A DNA stretch of 64,000 nt. It comes from Hyphomicrobiaceae bacterium UBA7697. GTDB taxonomy: Bacteria > Pseudomonadota > Alphaproteobacteria > Rhizobiales > Methyloligellaceae. Of this stretch, positions 17,584 through 26,376 are shown one piece after another (the stretch's first letter is position 1; each line of letters begins with the position of its first letter). The notes under the pieces were generated by a model. It did no database searches, was not told the origin of the DNA, and saw only the letters and a list, made by a program, of their open reading frames with translations. A program made the position numbers and the translations under genes. The stretch lies in assembly GCA_002482645.1 (NCBI GenBank), contig DLGJ01000001.1, positions 163,672 through 227,671 of the forward strand, given 5' to 3'.

Positions 17584-20500
17584 ATGACCGGCAGATGGCA
17601 GTTCTTCATCGACCGTGGCGGCACGTTCACCGACATCGTGGCGCGCGCGCCCGACGGCACGCTCCGCACCACGAAGCTCCTGTCCGAGAATCCGGAGCTT
17701 TACGAGGATGCCGCCATCGCCGGCATCGCGGATATGATCGGCGCGCAGCGCTCCATGCGCCTGCCGCCGGGCCGCGTCGAAAGCGTGCGTATGGGGACCA
17801 CCGTCGCCACCAACGCCTTGCTCGAACGCAAGGGCGACCGCGTGCTCCTGATCGTCAGCCAAGGGTTCCGCGATGCACTGGAGATCGGCTACCAGGCACG
17901 GCCGAAGATTTTCGTCCGGCGGATCGAAAAGCCCTCGATGCTGTACGAGCGCGTCGTCGAAGTTCCCGAGCGTCTGCGTGCCGACGGAATAATCGAGACC
18001 GCGCTCGATCTCGAATTCACGCGCGCCGCGCTTGAAGAGGCCCGCCGGGACGGGATCGACTCCGTCGCCATCGTCTTCATGCACGCCTATGCCTATCCCG
18101 CGCATGAGCAGGCCGCCGCGGCCCTCGCCCGGGCATTGGGCTTCAGTCAGGTCTCGGTCAGCCACGAAGTCAGCCCTTTGGTGAAGTTCGTCGGCCGTGG
18201 CGACACGACCGTGGTGGACGCGTATCTCTCGCCGCTGCTGCGCCGCTATGTGGACCGCGTGGCGAGCGCGTTGCCGGCACGGGAGAGCCAGGATGGGCAA
18301 ACGGACGCCGCGCGGCTCCTCTTCATGCAGTCGTCGGGCGGTCTCACATCGTCCAATCTCTTTCGCGGCAAGGACGCGATCCTTTCCGGCCCGGCGGGCG
18401 GCGTCGTGGGCGCTGTGGAGACGGCGCGCAGCGCGGGCTTCCCGAAGGTCATCGGCTTCGACATGGGCGGCACGTCCACGGATGTGTGCCACTACGACGG
18501 CGTCTTCGAACGCACCTTCGAAAGCGTCGTCGCGGGCGCGCGCGTCCGGGCGCCGATGATGCTGATCCATACGGTCGCCGCCGGGGGCGGATCGATCCTG
18601 CATTCCGGCGGATCGCGGTTCCGCGTGGGTCCCGAGTCCGCCGGTGCCGATCCCGGCCCTCTCGCCTATCGCCGGGGCGGCCCGCTGACCGTCACGGACG
18701 CCAACGTCATGACCGGCAAGCTTCAACCGGATCTCTTCCCGCATATTTTCGGACCGGGCCAAGACGAACCGCTGGACCGGCGCGCCGTGGTCAAGGCGTT
18801 CCACGCGCTCGCGCGCCAGCTCGGCGACGGACGCATGCCCGAGGAGATCGCCGACGGGTTCATCAAGATCGCGGTCGCCAATATGGCGAACGCCATCAAG
18901 ACGATCTCCGTGCAGCGCGGCTACGACGTCGCCGGCTATGTCTTGAACTGCTTTGGCGGCGCGGGCGGGCAGCATGCCTGCCTCGTCGCCGACGCGCTTG
19001 GCATCGACAGCGTGCTGCTGCATCCGTTGTCCGGCGTGCTGTCCGCCTATGGCATGGGGCTCGCCAGCATCCGCGCGACCCGGTCTCACGCCGTCCTCGC
19101 GCCCCTCGACGGTGAGGGCTTGGCCAAGCTCGCCGAGATCCGCGCGCCTTTGGAACGCGACGCGCGCAGCGACCTCGCCATGCAGGGCATTGCGGCGGCG
19201 GATGTCACCGTCACCGCGCGGGCTCATTTGCGCTACGAGGGGACGGACAGCGCGCTCCCCATTACTGCTGGGTCCCCGGCGGACATGCGCACCGCGTTCG
19301 AGGCCGCCCATCGGAGCCGGTTCGGCTTCACGAGTCCGGAGAAGGCCATCGAGATCGAAGCCGTCGAGGTGGAGGCCGTCGGCGGCGGCGCCTTGATCGA
19401 GGAGAGCGCCGCTCCCCTCACCGGCCAATCCCCGCAGCCTCACACGCATGCCGGGATCTTTACCCAGGGCGTTTGGCACGAGGCACCGGTTTATCTTCGT
19501 GCGGACCTGGCTTCGGGCGCTGAAATCGGCGGACCGGCGCTCGTCATCGAGGACCATCAAACAATCGTGGTGGAGCCGGATTGGCGGGCTGCGGTCACGG
19601 CGAAGAACAATCTTCTCCTGACGCGTGCGGGCGCGAAGCGGACCAAGGAGTCGGTCGGGACCGCGCCGGACCCGGTGATGCTCGAAGTGTTCAACAATCT
19701 CTTCGTCTCCATCGCCGAGCAGATGGGATACGCGCTGCAAAACACGGCGCACTCGGTGAACATCAAGGAGCGGCTCGACTTCTCCTGCGCCATCTTCGAT
19801 GCGAGCGGCGCTCTGATCGCCAACGCGCCGCACATCCCCGTTCATCTCGGCTCGATGGACAAGAGTGTCGAGACGATCCTGCGCGAGGTGGGCCGAGAGC
19901 TGCGTCCCGGCGACGTGTGGATGCTCAACGCACCCTATAACGGCGGAACGCATTTGCCCGACATCACGGTGGTGACGCCGGTCTTCGACGAGCGAGGTTC
20001 GGAGCTTTTGTTCTTCGTCGCCGCGCGCGGCCATCACGCCGATGTCGGCGGCATCGCGCCGGGTTCCATGAGCCCCAAGGCCGCCACGATAGAAGAAGAA
20101 GGCATCTATATCGATCCGTTCAAGCTCGCCGGCGGCGGGCGCTTTCAGGAGGACGCGGTCCGACGCCTCTTCACGAACGCGCCCTACCCGGCCCGCAATG
20201 TCGAGCAGAACATCGCCGATCTGAAAGCGCAGGTCGCCGCCAACGAGAAAGGCGCCGGCGAGCTGCGCAAGATGGTGCGCCAATACGGCCTCGCCACGGT
20301 CGAGGCTTACATGGGCCATGTGCAGGACAATGCGGCCGACGCGGTACGCAAGGTCATCGGTATGCTGAAGAATGCGCGCTTCGCCGTGGAGACGGACCAA
20401 GGCGGCCGGATCGAAGTGGCTATCAAGATCGACAGGAAGGCAAAGAAGGCCATTGTCGACTTCACCGGCACGAGCGCGCAGACGGAGACCACGTTCAACG

Positions 20501-21264
20501 CGCCGGAACCGATCACGCGCGCCTGCGTGCTCTATGTCTTTCGCACCTTGGTCGAGGAGGACATTCCCCTGAACGCCGGGTGCTTGCGCCCGATCGAGAT
20601 CCTCGTTCCGGAAGGTTCGCTGCTCAAGCCGCGCTATCCCGCGCCTGTCGCGGGCGGCAACGTGGAGACGAGCCAGACCGTCGTGAATTGCCTCTACGGC
20701 GCGCTTGGGCTTCTAGGGTCGGCGCAAGGCACGATGAACAACCTCACCTTCGGGAATGCGCGCGTGCAGTATTACGAAACGATCTGCTCCGGCGCTCCGG
20801 CAGGACCTGGTTTCGACGGTGTGCCGGCGGTCCAAACGCATATGACGAACTCCCGCCTCACCGACCCCGAAGTATTGGAACTGCGCTACCCTGTCTTACT
20901 CGAGCGTTTCGAGATCGAGCGCGGCTCGGGAGGCGCGGGACAATGGTGCGCCGGAGACGGAACGCTCCGTACGCTGCGATTTTTGGAAAATATGGACTGC
21001 GCCATATTGTCGGGCTTCCGCATGGTACGGCCTTTCGGCACCAAGGGCGGCGCGCCGGGGCGCGTGGGCGCCAATTGGGTACGGCGCAAGAGAGGAAATT
21101 TGGAGAAGCTCCAGGGGTCCGACCAGACGGCGATTGCATCGGGCGAGGCCATCATTATCCAAACGCCGACGGGCGGCGGATATGGTAAGCCGGTCGCCAG
21201 GGAAGCTGCCTCGACGGCAAAGTCTGACCGGCGGCGCGAACGCGCCGATGTCAAGGGACGCTAG
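17584..21264 (+). CDS. 5-oxoprolinase (ATP-hydrolysing), fused HyuA-HyuB type
   Basis: 1226 aa. The N-terminal half (about 1-690) is a hydantoinase A-type ATPase: FFIDRGGTFTDIVA, GTTVATNALLERKG, DMGGTSTDVC and the HTVAAGGGSI region. The C-terminal half (about 695-1200) is a hydantoinase B domain (DPVMLEVFNNLFVSIAEQMG; NAPYNGGTHLPDITVV). This fused layout is OPLAH, which opens 5-oxo-L-proline to glutamate using ATP. It sits between the gamma-CA gene (19-bp gap) and the FAD monooxygenase (3-bp gap), forming an operon. A very long reverse-strand frame across it is a shadow. Confidence 0.93.
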   Translation: MTGRWQFFIDRGGTFTDIVARAPDGTLRTTKLLSENPELYEDAAIAGIADMIGAQRSMRLPPGRVESVRMGTTVATNALLERKGDRVLLIVSQGFRDALEIGYQARPKIFVRRIEKPSMLYERVVEVPERLRADGIIETALDLEFTRAALEEARRDGIDSVAIVFMHAYAYPAHEQAAAALARALGFSQVSVSHEVSPLVKFVGRGDTTVVDAYLSPLLRRYVDRVASALPARESQDGQTDAARLLFMQSSGGLTSSNLFRGKDAILSGPAGGVVGAVETARSAGFPKVIGFDMGGTSTDVCHYDGVFERTFESVVAGARVRAPMMLIHTVAAGGGSILHSGGSRFRVGPESAGADPGPLAYRRGGPLTVTDANVMTGKLQPDLFPHIFGPGQDEPLDRRAVVKAFHALARQLGDGRMPEEIADGFIKIAVANMANAIKTISVQRGYDVAGYVLNCFGGAGGQHACLVADALGIDSVLLHPLSGVLSAYGMGLASIRATRSHAVLAPLDGEGLAKLAEIRAPLERDARSDLAMQGIAAADVTVTARAHLRYEGTDSALPITAGSPADMRTAFEAAHRSRFGFTSPEKAIEIEAVEVEAVGGGALIEESAAPLTGQSPQPHTHAGIFTQGVWHEAPVYLRADLASGAEIGGPALVIEDHQTIVVEPDWRAAVTAKNNLLLTRAGAKRTKESVGTAPDPVMLEVFNNLFVSIAEQMGYALQNTAHSVNIKERLDFSCAIFDASGALIANAPHIPVHLGSMDKSVETILREVGRELRPGDVWMLNAPYNGGTHLPDITVVTPVFDERGSELLFFVAARGHHADVGGIAPGSMSPKAATIEEEGIYIDPFKLAGGGRFQEDAVRRLFTNAPYPARNVEQNIADLKAQVAANEKGAGELRKMVRQYGLATVEAYMGHVQDNAADAVRKVIGMLKNARFAVETDQGGRIEVAIKIDRKAKKAIVDFTGTSAQTETTFNAPEPITRACVLYVFRTLVEEDIPLNAGCLRPIEILVPEGSLLKPRYPAPVAGGNVETSQTVVNCLYGALGLLGSAQGTMNNLTFGNARVQYYETICSGAPAGPGFDGVPAVQTHMTNSRLTDPEVLELRYPVLLERFEIERGSGGAGQWCAGDGTLRTLRFLENMDCAILSGFRMVRPFGTKGGAPGRVGANWVRRKRGNLEKLQGSDQTAIASGEAIIIQTPTGGGYGKPVAREAASTAKSDRRRERADVKGR

Positions 21265-21267
21265 CGA

Positions 21268-22452
21268 ATGGCAATCGACGGCAGAGTTTTGATTTCCGGC
21301 GCTGGGATTGCCGGACTGACACTCGCCATTTGTCTCAAGGAATACGGAGAGAATCCCGTCGTCGTCGAGCGGAGCGCCGCGCTGCCCGAGGACGGCTATA
21401 TGATGGACTTCTTCGGCTCCGGCTGGGACGTCGCCGAACGTTTGGGGCTGACGGAGAAGCTCCGTGCCCTGCGCTACCCGATCGACAAGCTGCAATTCGT
21501 GAACGCGGACGGCAAGCCTTACGCGTCCGTTCCGATCGCGCGCATCGCGCGCGCGCTCGACGGCAAGTATGTCTATCTACGCCGTCCCGATCTCCTGCGT
21601 ATCCTTTACGAACGCGCCGACAGCCTCGGTGTGGACGTTCGCTTCGGCACGCATATCGAGGACCTTCAAGACGAAGGGGCGCATGTAAACGTCACGTTCA
21701 ACGATGGCGGCGCAGGAGAGTTCTCTCTTGTTTTCGGCGCCGACGGAGTCCACTCGGAAGTGCGGCGCCTCATGTTCGGCGACGAGAGTCAGTTCGCCCG
21801 CTTTCTCGGCGCCTATGTCGCCGCGCTCCATTTGGACGCGCACGACTTTCCGGTCGGCCGAGCCGTACAAATCCACGAAGAACCGAATCGGGTCGCCGCC
21901 TTTTATCCTGTCGGCGATGGAAAGCTCGAAGCCACGTTCGTTTTCCGGCTCGAAGAGGTGGACGTGCCGCGCGAGCAGCAGCTTGCCTTCGTCCGGCGTG
22001 CCTACAAGGGCGCGGGGTGGATCGGCGAGGCGCTGTTGGACAAGTATCAGGGCGGCGAACCGCTCTATTTCGACACGCTGACGCAGATCGCCATCCCGCG
22101 CTGGTCGCGCGGCCGCGTAACGCTCCTCGGCGACGCCTGCGGGTGCCTTACGCTGCTTGCCGGGCAAGGCTCGCACATGGCGATGGCGGGCGCCTATGTG
22201 ATCGCGCGCGAACTACAGCGATATGACGGCAATCACGTTCCAGCTTTTCGCGCCTACGAGACCATGCTGAAGCCGGCGGTGGCCGCGCGGCAAGAGGATG
22301 CCGCTACCTTCGCGAAGGTCTTCATCCCCACTGCGGAGTCGAAGCCTTGGTTGCGGCGCTTCGTCATCGGCGCCGTCTTCAATCCGATCGTCCTTCCCTA
22401 CGCGTTGAAGGCTTTCGGGTCGAACACAATCCTCGACGACGATGACGTCTGA
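21268..22452 (+). CDS. FAD-dependent monooxygenase (PHBH fold)
   Basis: 394 aa. The Rossmann FAD motif is ISGAGIAGLTLAICLKEYG near the N-terminus. The DG motif FGADGVHSEVR is near the middle, and the second FAD motif LLGDACGCLTLLAGQGSHMA is near residue 290. This is a class A flavoprotein monooxygenase, as in p-hydroxybenzoate- or TetX-like enzymes. The substrate cannot be told from sequence. It starts 3 bp after the 5-oxoprolinase stop, implying co-expression, and is convergent with the next gene. Confidence 0.88.
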   Translation: MAIDGRVLISGAGIAGLTLAICLKEYGENPVVVERSAALPEDGYMMDFFGSGWDVAERLGLTEKLRALRYPIDKLQFVNADGKPYASVPIARIARALDGKYVYLRRPDLLRILYERADSLGVDVRFGTHIEDLQDEGAHVNVTFNDGGAGEFSLVFGADGVHSEVRRLMFGDESQFARFLGAYVAALHLDAHDFPVGRAVQIHEEPNRVAAFYPVGDGKLEATFVFRLEEVDVPREQQLAFVRRAYKGAGWIGEALLDKYQGGEPLYFDTLTQIAIPRWSRGRVTLLGDACGCLTLLAGQGSHMAMAGAYVIARELQRYDGNHVPAFRAYETMLKPAVAARQEDAATFAKVFIPTAESKPWLRRFVIGAVFNPIVLPYALKAFGSNTILDDDDV

Positions 22453-22458
22453 GGCAGG

Positions 22459-22854
22459 TTAGAAGGTGACCTTCGCGGTCTCCGCATTGAAGACGACGAC
22501 CGTCTTGTCGGGCTCGATGACGCTGGACGTCGTGAAGGAATGCGGTACGAACTGGACTGTCGCCTCGCACGCGCCGCCGGCGCATTCATTGGCGAGCTTC
22601 GATTTGGCGTCTTCGGGCGTGATGTCGTCCGTGTCCAAATAGACGCCGTCCTTCGTGGTGCACTCGTAGCCGAGAACATCGCCCGCGCGTCCGCCTTTGG
22701 TGCAGAACGCCTTGATCTCGACCTCCTGGCCGAGAAAATTCTGCGGCTCCTTGGCGAGGTCCTTCAGGTCGCTGGCACCGGCTAGCGCGGCGGACCCTGA
22801 CAAAGCCATGGCGGCAATCGCGATCGCGGCGTGGCGACCCTTGAAGCTGTTCAT
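22459..22854 (-). CDS. secreted hypothetical protein
   Basis: 131 aa with a clear signal peptide (MNSFKGRHAAIAIAAMALSG...ALA). The mature part contains LGQEVEIKAFCTKGG, GYECTTKDGVYLDTDDITPE and NECAGGACEATVQF, with four cysteines that could form disulfides. It is mostly beta-strand and may be OB-like, but I do not recognise the family. It is convergent with the FAD monooxygenase, only 6 bp apart. Confidence 0.7.
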   Translation of the reverse strand: MNSFKGRHAAIAIAAMALSGSAALAGASDLKDLAKEPQNFLGQEVEIKAFCTKGGRAGDVLGYECTTKDGVYLDTDDITPEDAKSKLANECAGGACEATVQFVPHSFTTSSVIEPDKTVVVFNAETAKVTF

Positions 22855-23028
22855 CGTTATCTACCTCGGACGTTTTCCACTCGGCCACCCGCATCCCTCG
22901 CTTCGGGCGCCGGGCCGCATCCTACAAAGCGGAATGCCGATGAAAAGACCGTCCGTCAAACAAAATGAAAGGCGCAGGCTCGACGCCTACGCCTTCCGGC
23001 ACTCGTTCGCAGGGGAATAAACGCGTGC

Positions 23029-23403
23029 TTAGCTCGTCTGAATGGGCTGGACCTGCCTGCGCTCGGCCATGAACTGGTCGAACTCCGCCTTGTCCTTCGC
23101 GTCGCGAAGCCGCTTCAGAAATGCCTGGAACTCGTCGGCCTCTTCTTCGAGGCGCTTCAGGGTTTCCTCGCGATAGGCATCGAAAGCCCGATTGCCTGTC
23201 GACGCAAAACCGCCGCTAAACCGCTGCGCCTCTTCCTTGAAGTACGACCGCCAAGCCTTCCTATTTCCACATCCCATACGTCCACTCCAGATCAGATAAG
23301 CCAAAACACCAAGGCCGAGTGGCCACCAAACGATAAAGCCGAGGATCATCGAGGCGAACCAAGCCGGCTTTCCGTACTCGTCAAGGGTCGCAACTAGCTG
23401 CAT
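23029..23403 (-). CDS. DUF2852 membrane protein
   Basis: 124 aa from ATG 23403 (MQLVATLDEYGKPAWFASM), set by AAAGGA. One strong transmembrane segment (MILGFIVWWPLGLGVLAYLIWSG) is followed by RMGCGNRKAW and a long charged helix (FDAYREETLKRLEEEADEFQAFL) that looks like a coiled coil. This matches DUF2852, an alphaproteobacterial family of unknown function. A 19-bp palindrome lies about 23 bp upstream. The 78 upstream codons of open frame are not supported. Confidence 0.82.
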   Translation of the reverse strand: MQLVATLDEYGKPAWFASMILGFIVWWPLGLGVLAYLIWSGRMGCGNRKAWRSYFKEEAQRFSGGFASTGNRAFDAYREETLKRLEEEADEFQAFLKRLRDAKDKAEFDQFMAERRQVQPIQTS

Positions 23404-23425
23404 TGGGGTCCTTTCAGGGCTCAAG

Positions 23426-23444
23426 TGAATGTTATTTACATTCA
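23426..23444. promoter_or_regulatory. palindrome upstream of the DUF2852 gene
   Basis: TGAATGT-N5-ACATTCA, perfect 7-bp arms, centred about 32 bp before the DUF2852 start. It is a candidate operator; the regulator is unknown. It shares TTTACAT with the palindrome over the nearby TetR gene start. Confidence 0.5.
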
Positions 23445-23639
23445 CATATATGGGACGGGCTGGCAAGCCGTTCAACGGCCGGGCATCCGAATTCGGGCCG
23501 GTGGCCGTGAATTTCGGGGGTCTTGCGCAGGCTCCGCCGGCCTGTGACGGCCAAGGAAAAATTAACCCCAGCGCCCGAGATTTCAGCGGCAATTCTCCGA
23601 AAATTGTAGGCTTACCGGACCATTGGGGGAGCGTCACAT

Positions 23640-24449
23640 ATGAGTTCTGCGTATCGTCAAGCCGTCATTCTCGCCGTCGCGGGGGCCGTCGCGGCCAGCA
23701 CGCTTACCGGTGGGGCGGCACTCGCACGCTCGCTCAAGGATCACAAGCCGCATCAAGGCGTGACGCGCGCCCATACCATGCCAATCCAGGGAATCGACGT
23801 CTCCTACTGGCAGGGCGATATCGACTGGCAAAAGGTGCGCGGCGCCGGAATCAGTTTCGCTTTCATCAAGGCCACCGAAGGCGGCGACCACCTGGACCCG
23901 AAATTTCGCCAGAACTGGCACGCCGCGAAGCGCGCCGGCGTGGCACGCGGGGCCTATCACTTCATCTATTGGTGCCGGCACGCCTCGGAGCAGGCCGATT
24001 GGTTCGTCCGGAACGTACCGAACGACCCCGATGCGCTGCCCCCGGTGCTGGATCTCGAATGGCACCCCGACTCGAAGACCTGCCCGAAAAGGGTCTCCCG
24101 TGAGCTGGCGCTCAAGAAGATCAAGATCATTCTCGCAGCCATGGAGCGCCACACGGGCAAGCGGCCGATCATCTATACAGACCCTAGATTCCACAAGGAC
24201 GTCCTCGAGGGACAATTCAAGGACTATCATTTCTGGCTCCGGTCGGTGGCGGCCGAGCCGCACAAGAGATATCCGGGCCGCAAATGGGCCTTTTGGCAAT
24301 TTACCGCGACGGGAAGCGTGCCGGGTGTCCCAGGCAAGTGCGACCGGAACATCTACAACGGCTCGCGGTCGGACTGGAATCTCGTGCTGAGATGGCTCGA
24401 GGCTAGCGGCGCGCAGCGCGGACATCCCTCCCAGACGGCGAGCCGCTAG
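23640..24449 (+). CDS. glycoside hydrolase family 25 lysozyme
   Basis: 269 aa. A signal peptide or N-terminal anchor (about 1-29) precedes a GH25 domain: GIDVSYWQGDIDWQKVR (Asp53), FIKATEGGD, GAYHFIYW, and the catalytic pair DLE (Asp138, Glu140) in PPVLDLEWHP. It ends with WQFTATGSVPGVPGKCDRN. It cleaves MurNAc-GlcNAc bonds in peptidoglycan, probably in the periplasm or outside. GGGGGAG precedes ATG 23640. Its 3' end overlaps the convergent TetR gene by 4 nt. Confidence 0.92.
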   Translation: MSSAYRQAVILAVAGAVAASTLTGGAALARSLKDHKPHQGVTRAHTMPIQGIDVSYWQGDIDWQKVRGAGISFAFIKATEGGDHLDPKFRQNWHAAKRAGVARGAYHFIYWCRHASEQADWFVRNVPNDPDALPPVLDLEWHPDSKTCPKRVSRELALKKIKIILAAMERHTGKRPIIYTDPRFHKDVLEGQFKDYHFWLRSVAAEPHKRYPGRKWAFWQFTATGSVPGVPGKCDRNIYNGSRSDWNLVLRWLEASGAQRGHPSQTASR

Positions 24450-25114
24450 GACGCGCGCGCGTCTCCGTCTTCGGACAGCACGCCAAGTCCCTTCAGATAA
24501 ATTAGAAGCCCGCTTTCCAGCACCTCCTCGGGCGAAAGCGGGACTTTTCGTGCGGCGCTGCCCTCTTGGATGAACAACGATGCGACCCCGTGCGACATGG
24601 TCCAGACATGCAAGGCAACGAGCCTCATGGGCGGACGCTTTTCCGCGGGCAACTGCCGGCACAGCGCCGCCGCCGCTTCCTCCAGCACGTTGAAGGCTTT
24701 TTCCGCCGCGGGCTTGGACCCTGGCACCGGTTCGTCACCGCCCACGGCCGGAACGCCCGTTTCGAACATCACGGCGTAGCTCGCGGGATCTTCGCGGGCG
24801 AAGGCGAGATAGGCTCTGCCCAAATTCTCGAAGGCCGACAAGGGCGTCGGGATACCATTGTTCCATGCGGCGTCCAGGCGTGCCGCGAAACGCTCGAACC
24901 CACTGCGGGCGACCTCGGCGAGAAGCGCATCGCGATCGCGGAAATGGCGATAGGGCGCGGCGGGGCTCACGCCGGCAAGGCGCGCCGCTTCGGTGAGACT
25001 GAAGCCGAAGGCGCCATGTTCCTCGATGAGCTTACGTGCCGCTTCGAGCAGCACCTCTTTCAGGTTTCCGTGGTGATAGGTGCGGCGCTGCCAGCGGTGG
25101 CTGGAATCGTTCAT
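24446..25114 (-). CDS. TetR/AcrR-family transcriptional regulator
   Basis: 222 aa. The N-terminal helix-turn-helix domain reads RTYHHGNLKEVLLEAARKLI then EHGAFGFSLTEAARLAGVSP and AAPYRHFRDRDALLAEV. The C-terminal ligand domain (about 75-210) fits the TetR_C_33/WHG type (YLAFAREDPASYAVMFETGV). A palindrome overlaps its own start codon, suggesting autoregulation. The target is unknown, as no exporter or enzyme gene is divergent from it; the next gene on the other side is a degraded antiporter-like fragment. Confidence 0.9.
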   Translation of the reverse strand: MNDSSHRWQRRTYHHGNLKEVLLEAARKLIEEHGAFGFSLTEAARLAGVSPAAPYRHFRDRDALLAEVARSGFERFAARLDAAWNNGIPTPLSAFENLGRAYLAFAREDPASYAVMFETGVPAVGGDEPVPGSKPAAEKAFNVLEEAAAALCRQLPAEKRPPMRLVALHVWTMSHGVASLFIQEGSAARKVPLSPEEVLESGLLIYLKGLGVLSEDGDARAS

Positions 25115-25131
25115 GTAAATGGCTATTACAT
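25113..25131. promoter_or_regulatory. palindromic operator over the tetR start codon
   Basis: ATGTAA-N7-TTACAT, perfect 6-bp arms, covering the start codon region of the TetR gene. It is probably the autoregulatory site of this repressor, inferred from position. Confidence 0.55.
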
Positions 25132-25289
25132 AAAAGCCGCCCTCTCGGCTAGGCTCGCCGAGGGCATCGTCCGTGATCCGGGCAGCAGAATCGGTCCATG
25201 GTTGCCGGGGTCCGGCGGCCGAATGGGGCTGTTAGCACCTCGGACGTCCCATAACGACGAAGACCTCATGAAGAAGCACATTTCTCTAG

Positions 25290-25418
25290 ACCGTCTTGCC
25301 GGTCCTGACGCTCGTCGTGAGGGGCATGACCTTTGGCGGCGGACGCACCAACGTGATCGACAGTGCGGCGCATCTCCAGTTGTTCCTCGCCTGTGTGGAT
25401 TTGGTTTTCAGCCCGTAG
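25290..25418 (+). pseudogene. C-terminal remnant resembling a ChaA-type cation/proton antiporter
   Basis: After an in-frame stop, 42 codons read TVLPVLTLVVRGMTFGGG then RTNVIDSAAHLQLFLACV then DLVFSP and a stop. The pattern TF-GGRTNV-hydrophobic helix-P resembles the C-terminus of ChaA-type Ca2+/H+ antiporters, whose last helix follows a GRTNVLQG motif. The rest of such a gene is absent. The surrounding gap 25115-25521 holds nothing else I can support. The call is by eye and tentative. Confidence 0.35.
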
Positions 25419-25521
25419 CATCGCGCGAATTCGGGACCTCCTCCCGCTTTCCCGATTTTTCTACCATTCCTTGGTATATCCGTTTGCGTTAAACTCCCGG
25501 TGAAATTGCCTAGGGAGCGCC

Positions 25522-26289
25522 ATGACCATGCGATGTACTGGCATCGGGCGTGCCATGCATTGGCCGAAATGGCTGATCGCCGCCGTGGCCGTGCTGGCCA
25601 TCGTGAGTCAGGCGGACGCAGCCCGCGCCGAGGATGCGGCAGCGGACGACGCCAAGAAGACGCCCTGCACCGACGATGCCATGATCGTTTTCGATGCATC
25701 CGGTTCCATGTCGGGGAATCAAACGCTTGGAATTCCAAATTCGAAACCGCGCATCGACGAGGTGCGCTGGGCGCTGCAGCAGGTCTTGCCGAGCGCGACG
25801 CGATACCGGCGCGTCGGCCTCGTGACCTACGGTCCGGGTCCCTACAATCAGTGCAACGTCTCGCTGGCGATGAAGCCGACATCCAATGCGGCAAAGCCCA
25901 TCATGCGTGCCGTCAACCGCATCGTTCCCGCAGGAAAGACGCCGCTCACCTCCGGCGTGGAACAAGCCGCCGAGGCACTCGACTATCGCAATAAGCCGGG
26001 CGTCATCGTCGTGGTCACGGACGGCGAGGAAACGTGCGGCCGTTCGCCCTGTGACCTTGCCAAGCTCCTGCACGACAATGCCGCGCAACTGACCGTTCAC
26101 GTGATTAGCTTCCGTTACGCGTCCTATTCGTGGACGGGTCAGAACAGCGTGATGGACCTCATGTGCCTCGCGGACCAGAACAACGGTCTCTACATCAAGG
26201 CCAACAACGAACAGGAACTCGCCGACGCGCTCGAGAAGACCTTGGACTGCCCCATGATCTCTCAGGCCCCGTTGAACCCGATCCGCTGA
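25522..26289 (+). CDS. secreted von Willebrand factor A domain protein
   Basis: 255 aa. A signal peptide (about 1-37) precedes a vWA domain with an intact MIDAS start, FDASGSMSG, and the later VVTDGEETCGRSPCDL loop. Cysteine pairs in the mature part (CTDD, YNQCNVS, CGRSPC, LMCLAD, LDCPM) suggest disulfides in the periplasm. vWA domains bind a divalent metal and protein partners. The start at 25522 has GGGAG upstream; a second ATG is at 25528. The polysaccharide deacetylase gene follows after 87 bp in the same direction. Confidence 0.88.
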   Translation: MTMRCTGIGRAMHWPKWLIAAVAVLAIVSQADAARAEDAAADDAKKTPCTDDAMIVFDASGSMSGNQTLGIPNSKPRIDEVRWALQQVLPSATRYRRVGLVTYGPGPYNQCNVSLAMKPTSNAAKPIMRAVNRIVPAGKTPLTSGVEQAAEALDYRNKPGVIVVVTDGEETCGRSPCDLAKLLHDNAAQLTVHVISFRYASYSWTGQNSVMDLMCLADQNNGLYIKANNEQELADALEKTLDCPMISQAPLNPIR

Positions 26290-26376
26290 CGGTTCCCCCT
26301 CGCCGATCTTTGATTTGACGAAGGCCGTGCAACAGGCTCAAGAAGCTGCGCGAAATTTCTGCGGAGTGCGGCGACA

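Noticed and set aside
17437..20400. 987-codon open frame on the minus strand
   Set aside because: It lies opposite the 5-oxoprolinase gene, is rich in Arg/His/Asp/Gly with no domain motif, and is explained by GC3 bias of the real gene.
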